DNA of 8,432 bases from positions 1 to 8,432 of the forward strand of contig JAUSIO010000015.1 of NCBI GenBank assembly GCA_030647845.1. Direction: 5' to 3'. Below the pieces are notes generated by a model. It saw nothing but the letters and a program-made list of their open reading frames with translations. It made no database searches and was not told the origin of the DNA. The DNA is from a bacterium (lineage in GTDB: Bacteria > Patescibacteriota > Minisyncoccia > Phycocordibacterales > SBAW01). Positions 1 through 5,518 of the stretch are shown in pieces (within the stretch, counting starts at the first letter, position 1; every line of letters begins with the position of its first letter). Position numbers and translations under genes: made by a program.

Positions 1-661
1 ACACCTTGATGCCGATAACGCCAAGTGGCAAGTTTGCCCGCTCACGCGCGTAGTCAATGTCAGAGCGAAACGTTTGCAGTGGGATGCGACCCTTCTTTAA
101 CTCCTCTTTGCGCGACATAGAACCCCCGCCGAGCATGCCGCCGAGCGCGATACGCACGCCTTTGACATCGCGGTTTGCCATCGTTTTTTCTATCGTTTGC
201 TTGAGTACACGCCGAAACGGCAAACGCTTCTCCAACCCCTCTGCCACGAGGTAGGCGACAATTGCGGCATTGCTCTCCGGGCTTCTAATTTCTTCGATAT
301 CAAGTTTAATCTCCGGCACAACATTTATATTTTTCCCCGACGCTTTAGTCGGGGTCCCGACTACACGTCGGGATTGCAAGAAAGTAGCAATTTTATTTTT
401 GAGTTTGACCGAACCTTCTCCCGAGCGGCCGATGATAAGCCCCGGGCGCGAGGTTTTGATTACCACACGAAGCGTCTTTTCGTTACGCTCAATTTCGATG
501 CCGCCGATGTGCATACCACGTAGGTCTTTTTGCAAAAATTCGCGCAGTAAAATGTCGGCCTTTAAATAGGCCTGATATTTTGGACCGACCGCAAACCAAC
601 GATGCCGCCAGTCGCGCAAAATCCCTAACCGATGAGCATATGGATGGACGATTTTAGACAT
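1..661 (-). CDS. rpsC: 30S ribosomal protein S3 (uS3), 3' end outside the window
   Basis: Small-subunit protein at the mRNA entry channel; binds 16S rRNA in the 30S head. The first 220 codons are present and the C-terminus lies off the left edge. The N-terminus MSKIVHPYAHRLG is followed by the KH domain with its GXXG loop (Gly78-Arg-Ser-Gly81 in RPGLIIGRSGEG). The C-terminal domain has FRRVLKQ, matching the basic residues of the mRNA helicase surface, and ends here in DIDYARERANLPLGVIGIKV. The ATG at 659-661 fits the family start. It has no Shine-Dalgarno sequence and lies 13 nt after rplV, so it is probably co-transcribed and coupled. Oddity: residues 97-109, in the variable loop of the KH domain, are encoded by a palindromic repeat element related to one in rpsJ. 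Confidence 0.96.
   Translation of the reverse strand, partial: MSKIVHPYAHRLGILRDWRHRWFAVGPKYQAYLKADILLREFLQKDLRGMHIGGIEIERNEKTLRVVIKTSRPGLIIGRSGEGSVKLKNKIATFLQSRRVVGTPTKASGKNINVVPEIKLDIEEIRSPESNAAIVAYLVAEGLEKRLPFRRVLKQTIEKTMANRDVKGVRIALGGMLGGGSMSRKEELKKGRIPLQTFRSDIDYARERANLPLGVIGIKV
335..373. repeat. In-frame double-hairpin palindromic element inside rpsC
   Basis: Two tandem hairpins occupy this stretch. On the plus strand, CCCCGAC (335-341), loop GCTTTA, GTCGGGG (348-354) is followed after one base by CCCGAC (356-361), loop TACAC, GTCGGG (367-372). With the flanking T the unit is 39 nt, a multiple of three, and it keeps the S3 frame open as residues 97-109. A close copy of 42 nt lies in rpsJ at 6438-6479. 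The two copies are read in different frames, so similarity is at DNA/RNA level and not protein level. This resembles intragenic palindromic elements such as the Rickettsia RPEs by analogy only. Confidence 0.85.
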
Positions 662-674
662 AACAATTTAGTGA

Positions 675-1016
675 CTAGGTATTAGAAGCTCGGCGCTTGA
701 GCTCAAGCGTCATGTGGCTGGTACGCTTCAAAATCTGCGACGCACGACCGCGCGCGCGGGGCATTGAGCGCTTCATAACGACACCTCCGTTGACCTGGAT
801 GCTCGAAATATAGTATTCCCCTGGCGCCGGCCTGCCGGCAGGCAAGTTGGCAACTGCCGATTTAAGTAGCTTCTCCAACGGGCCAGACGCGCGCTTGGGG
901 AGCGCGGCTAAAAGCACCAGCGCGCGCTCGGCAGTTTTACCGCGCATAAGGTCGGCAACCAAGCGCACCTTGCGAGGCGACTGTCGGTAGTTTTTGAGTG
1001 ATGCGTGTGCGTCCAT
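675..1016 (-). CDS. rplV: 50S ribosomal protein L22 (uL22)
   Basis: Large-subunit protein that binds all 23S rRNA domains and lines the exit tunnel with its beta-hairpin. At 113 aa it is of normal length. The N-terminal helical part (SLKNYRQSPRKVRLVADLMRGK, residues 6-27) is canonical. The hairpin and C-terminus carry the signature MPRARGRASQILKRTSHMTL. The loop normally reading like ANAEHNHGLD is replaced by ANLPAGRPAPGEYY; LPAGRP (residues 58-63) is encoded by a perfect 14-bp palindrome (830-843). The ATG at 1014-1016 is 24 nt after rpsS. There is no Shine-Dalgarno sequence, only an AT-rich run before the start. It is the middle gene of the rpsS-rplV-rpsC unit. Confidence 0.97.
   Translation of the reverse strand: MDAHASLKNYRQSPRKVRLVADLMRGKTAERALVLLAALPKRASGPLEKLLKSAVANLPAGRPAPGEYYISSIQVNGGVVMKRSMPRARGRASQILKRTSHMTLELKRRASNT
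830..843. repeat. GCCTGCCGGCAGGC palindrome inside rplV
   Basis: A perfect 14-bp palindrome lies in the codons for residues 58-63 of L22, a surface loop where the family normally has a different sequence. A near-palindrome with the same CCTGCC..GGCAGG arms lies upstream of tuf at 7838-7857. This suggests a second dispersed repeat family distinct from the CCCCGAC element. Confidence 0.7.
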
Positions 1017-1040
1017 AAAATTATTTAGTGAGTTTGCTTA

Positions 1041-1391
1041 CTATTTCTTTTTGCCAGCGACATCAGCCGCGGCTTTGGCGGCTTGGGCGGACGCGATTTC
1101 AGATTCCTTTGCTTTTTGCTCCATCTCCTTTTGCATCTTGCCGCCGTGGCGGACAAACTTCTTGCTGGGCGAAAATTCTCCCAGTCGATGCCCCACCATG
1201 TCTTCCGACACCAACACCTCAATGTGAGTTTTACCATTGTGTACCGCAAATTTAAAACCGACCATTTCCGGGGCGATCTGGCTGCGGCGCGCCCACGTGG
1301 TAATAGGTGCCGCAGTCTGCGGCTTTTTGCCCTCAATTTTCTTGAGGAGCCCTTCGTCCACGTAGGGACCTTTTTTTAAGCTTCGTGCCAT
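1041..1391 (-). CDS. rpsS: 30S ribosomal protein S19 (uS19) with C-terminal extension
   Basis: Small-subunit head protein that contacts 16S rRNA and pairs with S13. The conserved core spans roughly residues 1-85: MARSLKKGPYVDEGLLKKI at the start, then TTWARRSQIAPEMVGFKFAVHNGK and DMVGHRLGEFSPSKKFVRHGG. The protein is 116 aa against about 92 in E. coli. The extra 30 residues are a charged Ala/Lys/Glu tail ending in GKKK, likely helical or disordered. The ATG at 1389-1391 is preceded by GGAG about 13 nt away, too far for a strong ribosome binding site. It is the first gene of the third ribosomal unit, with its own promoter and leader hairpin. Confidence 0.97.
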   Translation of the reverse strand: MARSLKKGPYVDEGLLKKIEGKKPQTAAPITTWARRSQIAPEMVGFKFAVHNGKTHIEVLVSEDMVGHRLGEFSPSKKFVRHGGKMQKEMEQKAKESEIASAQAAKAAADVAGKKK

Positions 1392-1426
1392 ACTTTTTAT
1401 ATATCTCCGCTCCGCGGTTGTAACTT

Positions 1427-1444
1427 AAAACGCGCCTTGGCGCG
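1427..1444 (-). promoter_or_regulatory. rpsS leader hairpin with AAGGCGCGTTTT motif
   Basis: On the minus strand CGCGCC, AA, GGCGCG forms a short GC hairpin (effectively a 5-bp stem with a 4-nt loop) followed by TTTTAAG. It lies a few bases after the predicted transcription start and 35 nt before the rpsS ATG. The 12-mer AAGGCG-Y-R-TTTT recurs in the rplC and tuf leaders. It could be a weak terminator/attenuator, a stabilising 5' hairpin or a protein-binding site. Confidence 0.55.
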
Positions 1445-1453
1445 AGTAAAAAG

Positions 1454-1482
1454 ATACTACAGGAATTCCTCCACTTGCGCAA
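1454..1482 (-). promoter_or_regulatory. Promoter for rpsS-rplV-rpsC
   Basis: Minus-strand -35 TTGCGC (1477-1482), 17-bp spacer, -10 TAGTAT (1454-1459). The -10 is identical to that predicted for tuf, with the same spacing. The -35 is part of the palindrome TTGCGCAA. The spacer contains the 10-bp palindrome AGGAATTCCT (1461-1470), a possible operator. Predicted by eye only. Confidence 0.55.
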
Positions 1483-1533
1483 GTTCGCCTAAAGATATAG
1501 GGTTCGAGAGGAAGTAGTTAGGAGGTTGCTGTT

Positions 1534-1734
1534 ATGTTGGTGTACTTTGAAGCTTTTGTGGCGGCGCATGAACAAGCAAAACGAGACTTGGCAATGCCAA
1601 AAGCACAAGGGCGGCCTAAACCCTTGGCTCTCATACACTTCCACGCGTTCGACGAAGCGCGAAAGCAAGCTAAAAGAGATCTTCAAGAACCCTCTGCAGC
1701 AACGTTGGAATCCTTGGGGAGACTTCCCAATTAA
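1534..1734 (+). CDS. Small protein with two internal repeats, opposite strand to the ribosomal genes
   Basis: A 66-aa protein of no family I recognise. It is made of two copies of one motif, residues 5-24 and 36-55, with consensus F-x-A-F-x-x-A-x-x-Q-A-K-R-D-L-x-x-P-x-A at a 31-residue period. The copies keep the amino acids but use different synonymous codons (TTT/TTC, GCA/GCT, CGA/AGA, GAC/GAT, TTG/CTT), which indicates selection on protein and argues against a chance reading frame. The start ATG has a perfect AGGAGG (1520-1525) 8 nt upstream, and a strong terminator begins 5 nt after the stop. The protein is soluble, charged and probably helical. It fills the gap between rplB and rpsS, convergent with rplB. 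Any upstream promoter is weak: TTGCGC at 1475-1480, TATAGG at 1496-1501, a short 15-bp spacer. Function unknown. Confidence 0.8.
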   Translation: MLVYFEAFVAAHEQAKRDLAMPKAQGRPKPLALIHFHAFDEARKQAKRDLQEPSAATLESLGRLPN

Positions 1735-1739
1735 CACAG

Positions 1740-1770
1740 CTCGCGCGAAAAAGCGCGAGTTTTTCTTTTT
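1740..1770 (+). terminator. Intrinsic terminator of the 66-aa gene
   Basis: A 7-bp GC stem CTCGCGC (1740-1746) and GCGCGAG (1753-1759) closes a GAAAAA loop and is followed by TTTTTCTTTTT. The T-run is on the plus strand, so it ends the small plus-strand transcript. On the minus strand no T-run follows, so it is not an obvious stop for rplB transcription. Confidence 0.85.
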
Positions 1771-1772
1771 GA

Positions 1773-2627
1773 TTATTGCTTACTACCCCGCTTCCCTACC
1801 TTTCTACGAGAAACTATCAAATAGTTGGAGTACTTTTTCGGGCGACGAGATTTTTGGCCTTTGCCGGTCGGCTTGCCCCATGCCGACTTTGCGCGGCGCA
1901 AGCCGCGGCCTTGGCGGCCTTCGCCGCCGCCGTGCGGGTGGTCGACCGGGTTCATCGCAGTGCCGCGCACGGTAGGGCGGATGCCCATCCAGCGGCTACG
2001 TCCTGCCTTGCCTATCACAACCAAATGATGCTCGTCGTTGGAAACCTCGCCGAGCGTTGCCCAGCAGGTGTCGAGAACTTTGCGCACTTCCGAGGATGGC
2101 ATTTTGAGGTCTACGTAACCCGCGTCGCGCGCAATCACCTCGATGTGTACACCCGCGGAGCGGCCGAGCTTGCCGCCATTGCCCGGTTTTATTTCGACAT
2201 TGTAGACAAAGCTACCAAGTGGCACATTTTTGAGTGGCATACGGTTGCCCGGTGTCGCGGGCGCCTTCTCGCCCGCCTCAATGGTGTCACCAACTTTTGC
2301 CGTGCCGGGCAGGAGTGCGTAGCGGCGGTCGCCGTCGCGGTAGACCAATACGCCGATAAAGCCTGAGCGATTTGGGTCGTACTCGATTGTCTCGACTTTA
2401 GCCGGCACGAGTTTTTTGTACGATAGGTCCACATCGCGGAAGAGGCGTTTGTGTCCGCCGCCTTTGTGGCGCACAGTGATACGCCCTGCGCTGTTGCGCC
2501 CCACGCCGCGCTTGCCGCCGCCCACGAGTGCCTTATGCGGCTCATTAGTGGTGAGCTTCTCGCGAAAGTTGACACCGGTCATATGGCGGCGCGATTTGGT
2601 GTATGGTTTGTAAATTTTTATGCTCAT
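1773..2627 (-). CDS. rplB: 50S ribosomal protein L2 (uL2)
   Basis: Primary 23S rRNA binder needed for subunit association and the peptidyl transferase centre. The protein is 284 aa, close to the usual 270-280. The N-terminal OB-like domain has GGGKRGVGRNSAGRITVRHKG (about 36-56). The SH3-like domain has the RNA-binding stretch GNGGKLGRSAG (149-159). The functional loop VRGTAMNPVDHPHGGGEG (220-237) is intact and includes the His230/His232 pair. The C-terminus differs from the common GRHPV form and reads GLRRAKSAWGKPTGKG before the basic tail. The start ATG overlaps the rplW stop (ATGA, 4 nt), which implies translational coupling. It is last in the rplC-D-W-B unit, and I see no minus-strand terminator after it. 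Confidence 0.98.
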   Translation of the reverse strand: MSIKIYKPYTKSRRHMTGVNFREKLTTNEPHKALVGGGKRGVGRNSAGRITVRHKGGGHKRLFRDVDLSYKKLVPAKVETIEYDPNRSGFIGVLVYRDGDRRYALLPGTAKVGDTIEAGEKAPATPGNRMPLKNVPLGSFVYNVEIKPGNGGKLGRSAGVHIEVIARDAGYVDLKMPSSEVRKVLDTCWATLGEVSNDEHHLVVIGKAGRSRWMGIRPTVRGTAMNPVDHPHGGGEGRQGRGLRRAKSAWGKPTGKGQKSRRPKKYSNYLIVSRRKVGKRGSKQ

Positions 2628-2911
2628 ACAAGTTCGATGGTGTCGCCTTTTTTAAGGTACACATATGCTTTTTTGCCCCCGCCAGTTGTACCTTTTTGTA
2701 CACGGCCACGTGTTTTGACTTGCTTGCGCGGCACTGCCACAACACGCACCATCCGCGGTACTACTTTAAATAACGTCTGCACTGCAGTTGCAATCTCTTT
2801 TTTGTTGGCGTCACGCGCAACGTTAAAAACATACGCACCAACGTCCGAGAGGATTGCCCCTTTTTCGGTAATGCGTGGTGATATGATAATTTGTCCGGTG
2901 TGTTTTTGCAT
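2624..2911 (-). CDS. rplW: 50S ribosomal protein L23 (uL23)
   Basis: Protein at the polypeptide exit site; docking point for trigger factor and SRP. At 95 aa it is of typical size. The recognisable order is IISPRITEKGAILSD (9-23), then YVFNVARDANKKEIATAVQTLF, then the lysine/glycine loop KQVKTRGRVQKGTTGGGKKAYV and the closing strand LKKGDTIELV. The ATG at 2909-2911 lies only 6 nt after the rplD stop and lacks a Shine-Dalgarno sequence. Its TGA stop overlaps the rplB start, so rplD, rplW and rplB are tightly packed and probably coupled. Confidence 0.97.
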   Translation of the reverse strand: MQKHTGQIIISPRITEKGAILSDVGAYVFNVARDANKKEIATAVQTLFKVVPRMVRVVAVPRKQVKTRGRVQKGTTGGGKKAYVYLKKGDTIELV

Positions 2912-2917
2912 GGTAGT

Positions 2918-3589
2918 TTACTTGCTTTCGGTTTTGACCACGCGCTTCTTCGACAGTACCGCAAATGCCACCTCGGGGTTTGCAATCACCAAGTATGTAC
3001 TCGAAAGCACGTTGACTGGGTTTAAGTTGCGCACATCGTCAGTCGCAACATTGCCGATGTTAGCAAAACTCTTCATCGTTGGGTAGTGCGCGGAGGGCAA
3101 TGCAAACAATGCCGCGTTGCGCTTTTTTGTAAAGGCAAAACCTGCCTTGCCGAGCCCTGCGATGACCGCTTGTGCCGCCGCAGTTTTCGGTGTTTGCATC
3201 TCAAGTGCCTCAACAAACAGCACCTCGCCGTCTTTGTATTTGCGCGAGAGTGCAACCAACAGCGCCTTTTGTTTTTGCTGGCGGTTTATTTTTTGCGCGT
3301 AACTCTTGTCATTGCGGGGCCCAAAGGTGATGCCGCCGCCGCGCCAGAGTGGTGAGCGTGTCGAACCATGGCGCGCCCGGCCGGTGCCCTTTTGCTTCCA
3401 AGGCTTACGGCCCCCGCCGCGCACCTCGCCGCGGTCTTTGGTGTGCGCGACTGGCGTGCGAGCGTTTGCTTGCATCGCGACAACCACTTGGTGCAAAAGG
3501 TCAGCGTTCCATTTGACACCAAAAAGGTTCTCGGGGACTTGCACCTTCCTCACCTCTTTGCCTTGTATATTGTAGACTTTTGATTCCAT
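2918..3589 (-). CDS. rplD: 50S ribosomal protein L4 (uL4)
   Basis: Large-subunit protein whose extended loop reaches the exit tunnel; in E. coli L4 is also the repressor of the S10 operon. The protein is 223 aa, slightly longer than E. coli's 201. The hallmark loop GGGRKPWKQKGTGRARHGSTRSPLWRGGG is intact and followed by TFGPRNDKSY. I chose the ATG at 3587-3589 because MESKVYNIQGKEV fits the family N-terminus. A longer frame reaches 3655 but would overlap the end of rplC and has a non-ATG start. There is no Shine-Dalgarno sequence before the chosen start, only an A-rich run; the gap to rplC is 31 nt. Confidence 0.96.
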   Translation of the reverse strand: MESKVYNIQGKEVRKVQVPENLFGVKWNADLLHQVVVAMQANARTPVAHTKDRGEVRGGGRKPWKQKGTGRARHGSTRSPLWRGGGITFGPRNDKSYAQKINRQQKQKALLVALSRKYKDGEVLFVEALEMQTPKTAAAQAVIAGLGKAGFAFTKKRNAALFALPSAHYPTMKSFANIGNVATDDVRNLNPVNVLSSTYLVIANPEVAFAVLSKKRVVKTESK

Positions 3590-3620
3590 AACTTTTTTAT
3601 TTACACTCGTAAACTCGTGT

Positions 3621-4289
3621 TTATGAGTGGAGTTGCGCTCCGCGGACCTCGACAAGCGCGCCGCGGCGGCCGGGCACCGCGCCAGCCAACACTAACTCGT
3701 TCGTCTCCGACGAGACCTGCAAGACAAGCAGGTTGCGCACCGTGGTGCGGTCCCCGCCCATCCGCCCGGCCATACGCATGCCTTTTGCAACACGGCCGCC
3801 CGCGCGGCCGCCACCCCCGCCAATGGAGCCAGGGCTACGCTCGGAATGCTTTTGACCGTGGCTGCGTGGCCCGCCGTGGAAGCCGTGGCGTTTTATAACC
3901 CCCTGGAATCCTTTGCCTTTCGACACTGCGGAGACGGCAACTTTTTCTCCCGGCGCAAAGACCGACACATCAATAGTAGAACCGACTTCAACATCGGCGG
4001 GCAAGTTGCCATCGCGCTGGCGCGTTTCTTTAAAATGCTTCAGTGCTTTTCCCTCTTTATAGGTCGCGCCGCCTAACGCGGCATGAAGATGCTTCAGCTG
4101 CGCTTTGTTAACACGGCTTTCTTTAACAGTGCCCGCGCCAACCTGCACCGCGTTGTACCCCTCCTTCTCTTTTGTTTTCAGTTGCGTCACAACAGAGGGC
4201 TCCGCGTTGATAACGGTTGCCGCATAGGCACGCCCGTCTTTCGCAAAGACGGTAAGCATAGGACCCTTGGTGCCGAGGATAAATTTCAT
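3621..4289 (-). CDS. rplC: 50S ribosomal protein L3 (uL3)
   Basis: Early-assembling 23S rRNA binder near the peptidyl transferase centre. The protein is 222 aa, a normal length. The core signature SKGKGFQGVIKRHGF (123-137) contains the glutamine position that is methylated in E. coli. It is followed by a Gly-rich loop (156-168) and AKGMRMAGRMGG, then NLLVL and NELVLAGAVPGRRGALVEV. The N-terminus is unusual: LGTKGPMLTVFAKDG replaces the common K-x-GMTQ-F form. The ATG at 4287-4289 lies 7 nt after the T-run of a terminator-like hairpin, so expression may be set by leader folding. First gene of the rplC-D-W-B unit, separated from rpsJ by three accessory genes. Confidence 0.97.
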   Translation of the reverse strand: MKFILGTKGPMLTVFAKDGRAYAATVINAEPSVVTQLKTKEKEGYNAVQVGAGTVKESRVNKAQLKHLHAALGGATYKEGKALKHFKETRQRDGNLPADVEVGSTIDVSVFAPGEKVAVSAVSKGKGFQGVIKRHGFHGGPRSHGQKHSERSPGSIGGGGGRAGGRVAKGMRMAGRMGGDRTTVRNLLVLQVSSETNELVLAGAVPGRRGALVEVRGAQLHS

Positions 4290-4295
4290 GATACG

Positions 4296-4343
4296 AAAAA
4301 TGCGCCTTCAATGGCGCAAAGCTCTCACAAGCCTTTGCCATTG
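4296..4343 (-). promoter_or_regulatory. Candidate attenuator in the rplC leader
   Basis: Two mutually exclusive minus-strand structures can be drawn. The first is a terminator-type hairpin TGCGCC, ATTGAA, GGCGCA (4301-4318) followed by TTTTT (4296-4300), ending 7 nt before the rplC ATG. The second pairs CAATGGC (4337-4343) with GCCATTG (4309-4315) and extends inward through AAAG.CT with AGCTTT. It would sequester one arm of the terminator. The AAGGCGCATTTT segment (4297-4308) matches the motif in the rpsS and tuf leaders. Confidence 0.6.
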
Positions 4344-4374
4344 GTCCGACCAAAGCCGTACGTAGCGTGGAGAC

Positions 4375-4403
4375 ACTCTACACTAGAGCACAAAATTATG
4401 CAA
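4375..4403 (-). promoter_or_regulatory. Promoter for rplC-rplD-rplW-rplB
   Basis: Minus-strand -35 TTGCAT (4398-4403), 17-bp spacer, -10 TAGAGT (4375-4380). The -35 hexamer and spacing match the tuf promoter. A CTCTA/TAGAG inverted repeat (4376-4388) overlaps the -10. An alternative -10 (TCTAGT preceded by TGC) lies just upstream. The predicted leader is about 80 nt. Confidence 0.5.
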
Positions 4404-4429
4404 GAAAATACCCAGATATCACTCTGGGT
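4401..4429 (-). terminator. Terminator after the 109-aa gene
   Basis: Minus-strand stem ACCCAGA (4423-4429) and TCTGGGT (4410-4416) closes a GTGATA loop that includes the TGA stop of the gene, and is followed by ATTTTCTT. It insulates the accessory block from the rplC unit; its tail runs into the rplC -35 box. Confidence 0.7.
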
Positions 4430-4748
4430 TGGGAAACTCGTATGTAATACGGCGTTTTTTGAGCTCACTCTTTTGTACAAATACACCGAAACAGTCAGCA
4501 TCTCCCCACAGTTGCATATAGATCTGACCGCCCCGCTGATGCAATTCTCCACGATAGTTTCGAGCCGGACCAGCGAGTCGTTTTGATGTGAGAAATAATT
4601 TTTCGAACTCATCCTTCGTCAGATTTGCCAAAAATATCTCTCCTTCAAGGCGCTCGTTATAATCTTGCCATATCATGGCTCGACGTATTCGCGCACTGTG
4701 ATTCGTCCAAAGAAATTTTTCAATTTCTTCACGTTCCTTTTTTTTCAC
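4419..4748 (-). CDS. Hypothetical protein, 109 aa, downstream of PaaX/Cas2-like gene
   Basis: I do not recognise the family. The protein is charged and soluble, with no membrane segment. Residues 1-15 are Lys/Glu rich (MKKKEREEIEKFLWT) and probably helical. The middle has DYNERLEGEIFLANLTKDEFEKLF, and the C-terminal half has RNYRGELHQRGGQIYMQLWGDADCFGVFV, which looks like a beta-rich fold. The start is GTG at 4746-4748, chosen because a very strong purine run (GGGAGGGAGGG, 4749-4759) lies immediately upstream. A 34-bp operator-like dyad shared with the regulator gene lies upstream, so it may be a regulatory target of that gene. Base composition is more AT-rich than the flanking ribosomal genes. 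A terminator overlaps the stop. Confidence 0.72.
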   Translation of the reverse strand: MKKKEREEIEKFLWTNHSARIRRAMIWQDYNERLEGEIFLANLTKDEFEKLFLTSKRLAGPARNYRGELHQRGGQIYMQLWGDADCFGVFVQKSELKKRRITYEFPNPE

Positions 4749-4780
4749 CCCTCCCTCCCAAAAACTGACTCTCTACCTGC

Positions 4781-4808
4781 ATAATAAAAGAATGTGGAAA
4801 ATATGCAA
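4781..4808 (-). promoter_or_regulatory. Promoter for the 109-aa gene
   Basis: Minus-strand -35 TTGCAT (4803-4808), 16-bp spacer, -10 TATTAT (4781-4786), giving a short leader before the GTG start. The -35 and the A/T-rich bases after it match the tuf and rplC promoters. A second possible -10 (TATAGT, 4833-4838) lies upstream inside the dyad operator. Confidence 0.5.
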
Positions 4809-4817
4809 GAAAAACAA

Positions 4818-4855
4818 TGTAGGAATAACTCTACTATAGGATAACTATTCCTACA
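4818..4855. promoter_or_regulatory. Dyad operator A
   Basis: Perfect 10-bp inverted repeat TGTAGGAATA (4818-4827) and TATTCCTACA (4846-4855), centred on a minus-strand TATAGT -10 box (4833-4838). The 34-bp core 4820-4853 matches operator B at 5426-5459 at 28 of 34 positions. It overlaps the last codon and stop of the PaaX/Cas2-like gene and lies upstream of the 109-aa gene. Likely binding site of a dimeric regulator, plausibly the adjacent gene product. Confidence 0.65.
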
Positions 4856-5426
4856 TGAGATTAAAGTGTTTCTTGAGTGGAAGGTCGTACTCAATAGTGT
4901 CTGCGACAATATACAAAACGTCTTTGCCGATACGAAAATCTACTTTTAGCAGGGTGATTATATCTTCGCAATCATATGGATACACCCACACACTGTCCTG
5001 CAGACGACGAAACCCCAGAGTAACCAGCGTTATGCGGATTTGGTCGCGTGTTTTTCTCCGGCGTTCTGGAATATCAAAAATGAGTATTCTCCACTTTTTA
5101 TCCCAACGTTTCGTTTTCTTCGGCATCAATCTTCCTTCTCCGAGCAGAGCTGCACACCTCTCTCCCTTCGGAGTTAGCCGGAGACGTTTTCCAGTTTCCA
5201 TTCCCTCAACAACGATATATCCGTGTGTAATGAGTCGCGAAAGTGAGCGTTTAATACCTTGTTTTTGATGTGATTTTATAATCCCAACCTTACCCATCGC
5301 TCCAAGAACGTTTGGCGCAAGAACTCCCACTGCTAGTATCCCTGCAACTGACAGAGTTCCTAAAATCGCAGTATTAATTTTTGTCCTGCGTATGTCTCTT
5401 TTTATTTTTTGTTCTATCACACCCAT
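4851..5426 (-). CDS. PaaX-type regulator with Cas2-like domain
   Basis: 191 aa. Residues 17-43 are hydrophobic (INTAILGTLSVAGILAVGVL), either a membrane segment or the buried first helices of the winged helix. Residues 56-90 form the rest of a winged helix (QGIKRSLSRLITHGYIVVEG, then RLRLTPKGER). Residues 108-190 are the PaaX central, Cas2-like ferredoxin fold: WDKKWRILIFDIPERRRKTR, LGFRRLQDSVWVYPY, ending in KKHFNL. Proteins of this build are common in Parcubacteria and are often labelled Cas2, but no cas1 or repeat array is present, so a transcriptional regulator is the better call. The ATG (5424-5426) is 12 nt downstream of a TATAGT -10 and lacks a Shine-Dalgarno sequence, so the mRNA is nearly leaderless. 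Dyad operators flank the gene at both ends, suggesting autoregulation. Confidence 0.82.
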   Translation of the reverse strand: MGVIEQKIKRDIRRTKINTAILGTLSVAGILAVGVLAPNVLGAMGKVGIIKSHQKQGIKRSLSRLITHGYIVVEGMETGKRLRLTPKGERCAALLGEGRLMPKKTKRWDKKWRILIFDIPERRRKTRDQIRITLVTLGFRRLQDSVWVYPYDCEDIITLLKVDFRIGKDVLYIVADTIEYDLPLKKHFNLM

Positions 5427-5459
5427 AGCAATAACTATACTATAGGTGAGTTATTCCTA
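5426..5459 (-). promoter_or_regulatory. Dyad operator B with promoter of the PaaX/Cas2-like gene
   Basis: Inverted repeat TAGCAATAACT (5426-5436) and AGTTATTCCTA (5449-5459), 10 of 11 positions paired, encloses the minus-strand -10 TATAGT (5439-5444). No good -35 is visible. The arm nearest the gene touches the start codon, so a bound protein would block initiation. Its similarity to operator A (28/34) supports a shared regulator. Confidence 0.65.
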
Positions 5460-5518
5460 TGCCTGTTTATACCCAGCATTACTGGCGTATATGTACTCTA
5501 GATAGACGCGTTGGCCCA

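Noticed and set aside
1489..1737. 82-aa minus-strand frame opposite the 66-aa gene
   Set aside because: No ribosome binding site at its start and no recognisable protein; the plus-strand frame has AGGAGG, a terminator and a repeat with synonymous divergence.
1740..1770. Bidirectional terminator also ending rplB
   Set aside because: On the minus strand the hairpin is followed by CTGTGTTAA, without a T-run; only plus-strand termination is supported.
1526..1975. 149-aa plus-strand frame running into rplB
   Set aside because: It starts at a non-ATG codon in another frame, runs through the terminator and overlaps rplB antisense.
3600..3620. Hairpin between rplC and rplD (repeated ACGAGT)
   Set aside because: Only about 4 bp can pair and no T-run follows; not enough for a terminator or regulatory site.
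3589..3655. Longer L4 with 22 extra N-terminal residues
   Set aside because: It would overlap rplC, start at a non-ATG codon and add residues unlike the family N-terminus.
4083..4586. 167-aa plus-strand frame over rplC start and the accessory gene
   Set aside because: Crosses promoter, terminator and two minus-strand genes; no protein family recognised and no ribosome binding site.
4851..5426. CRISPR-Cas system based on the Cas2-like domain
   Set aside because: No direct-repeat array, no cas1 or effector gene; the winged-helix part and flanking operators fit a PaaX-type regulator.
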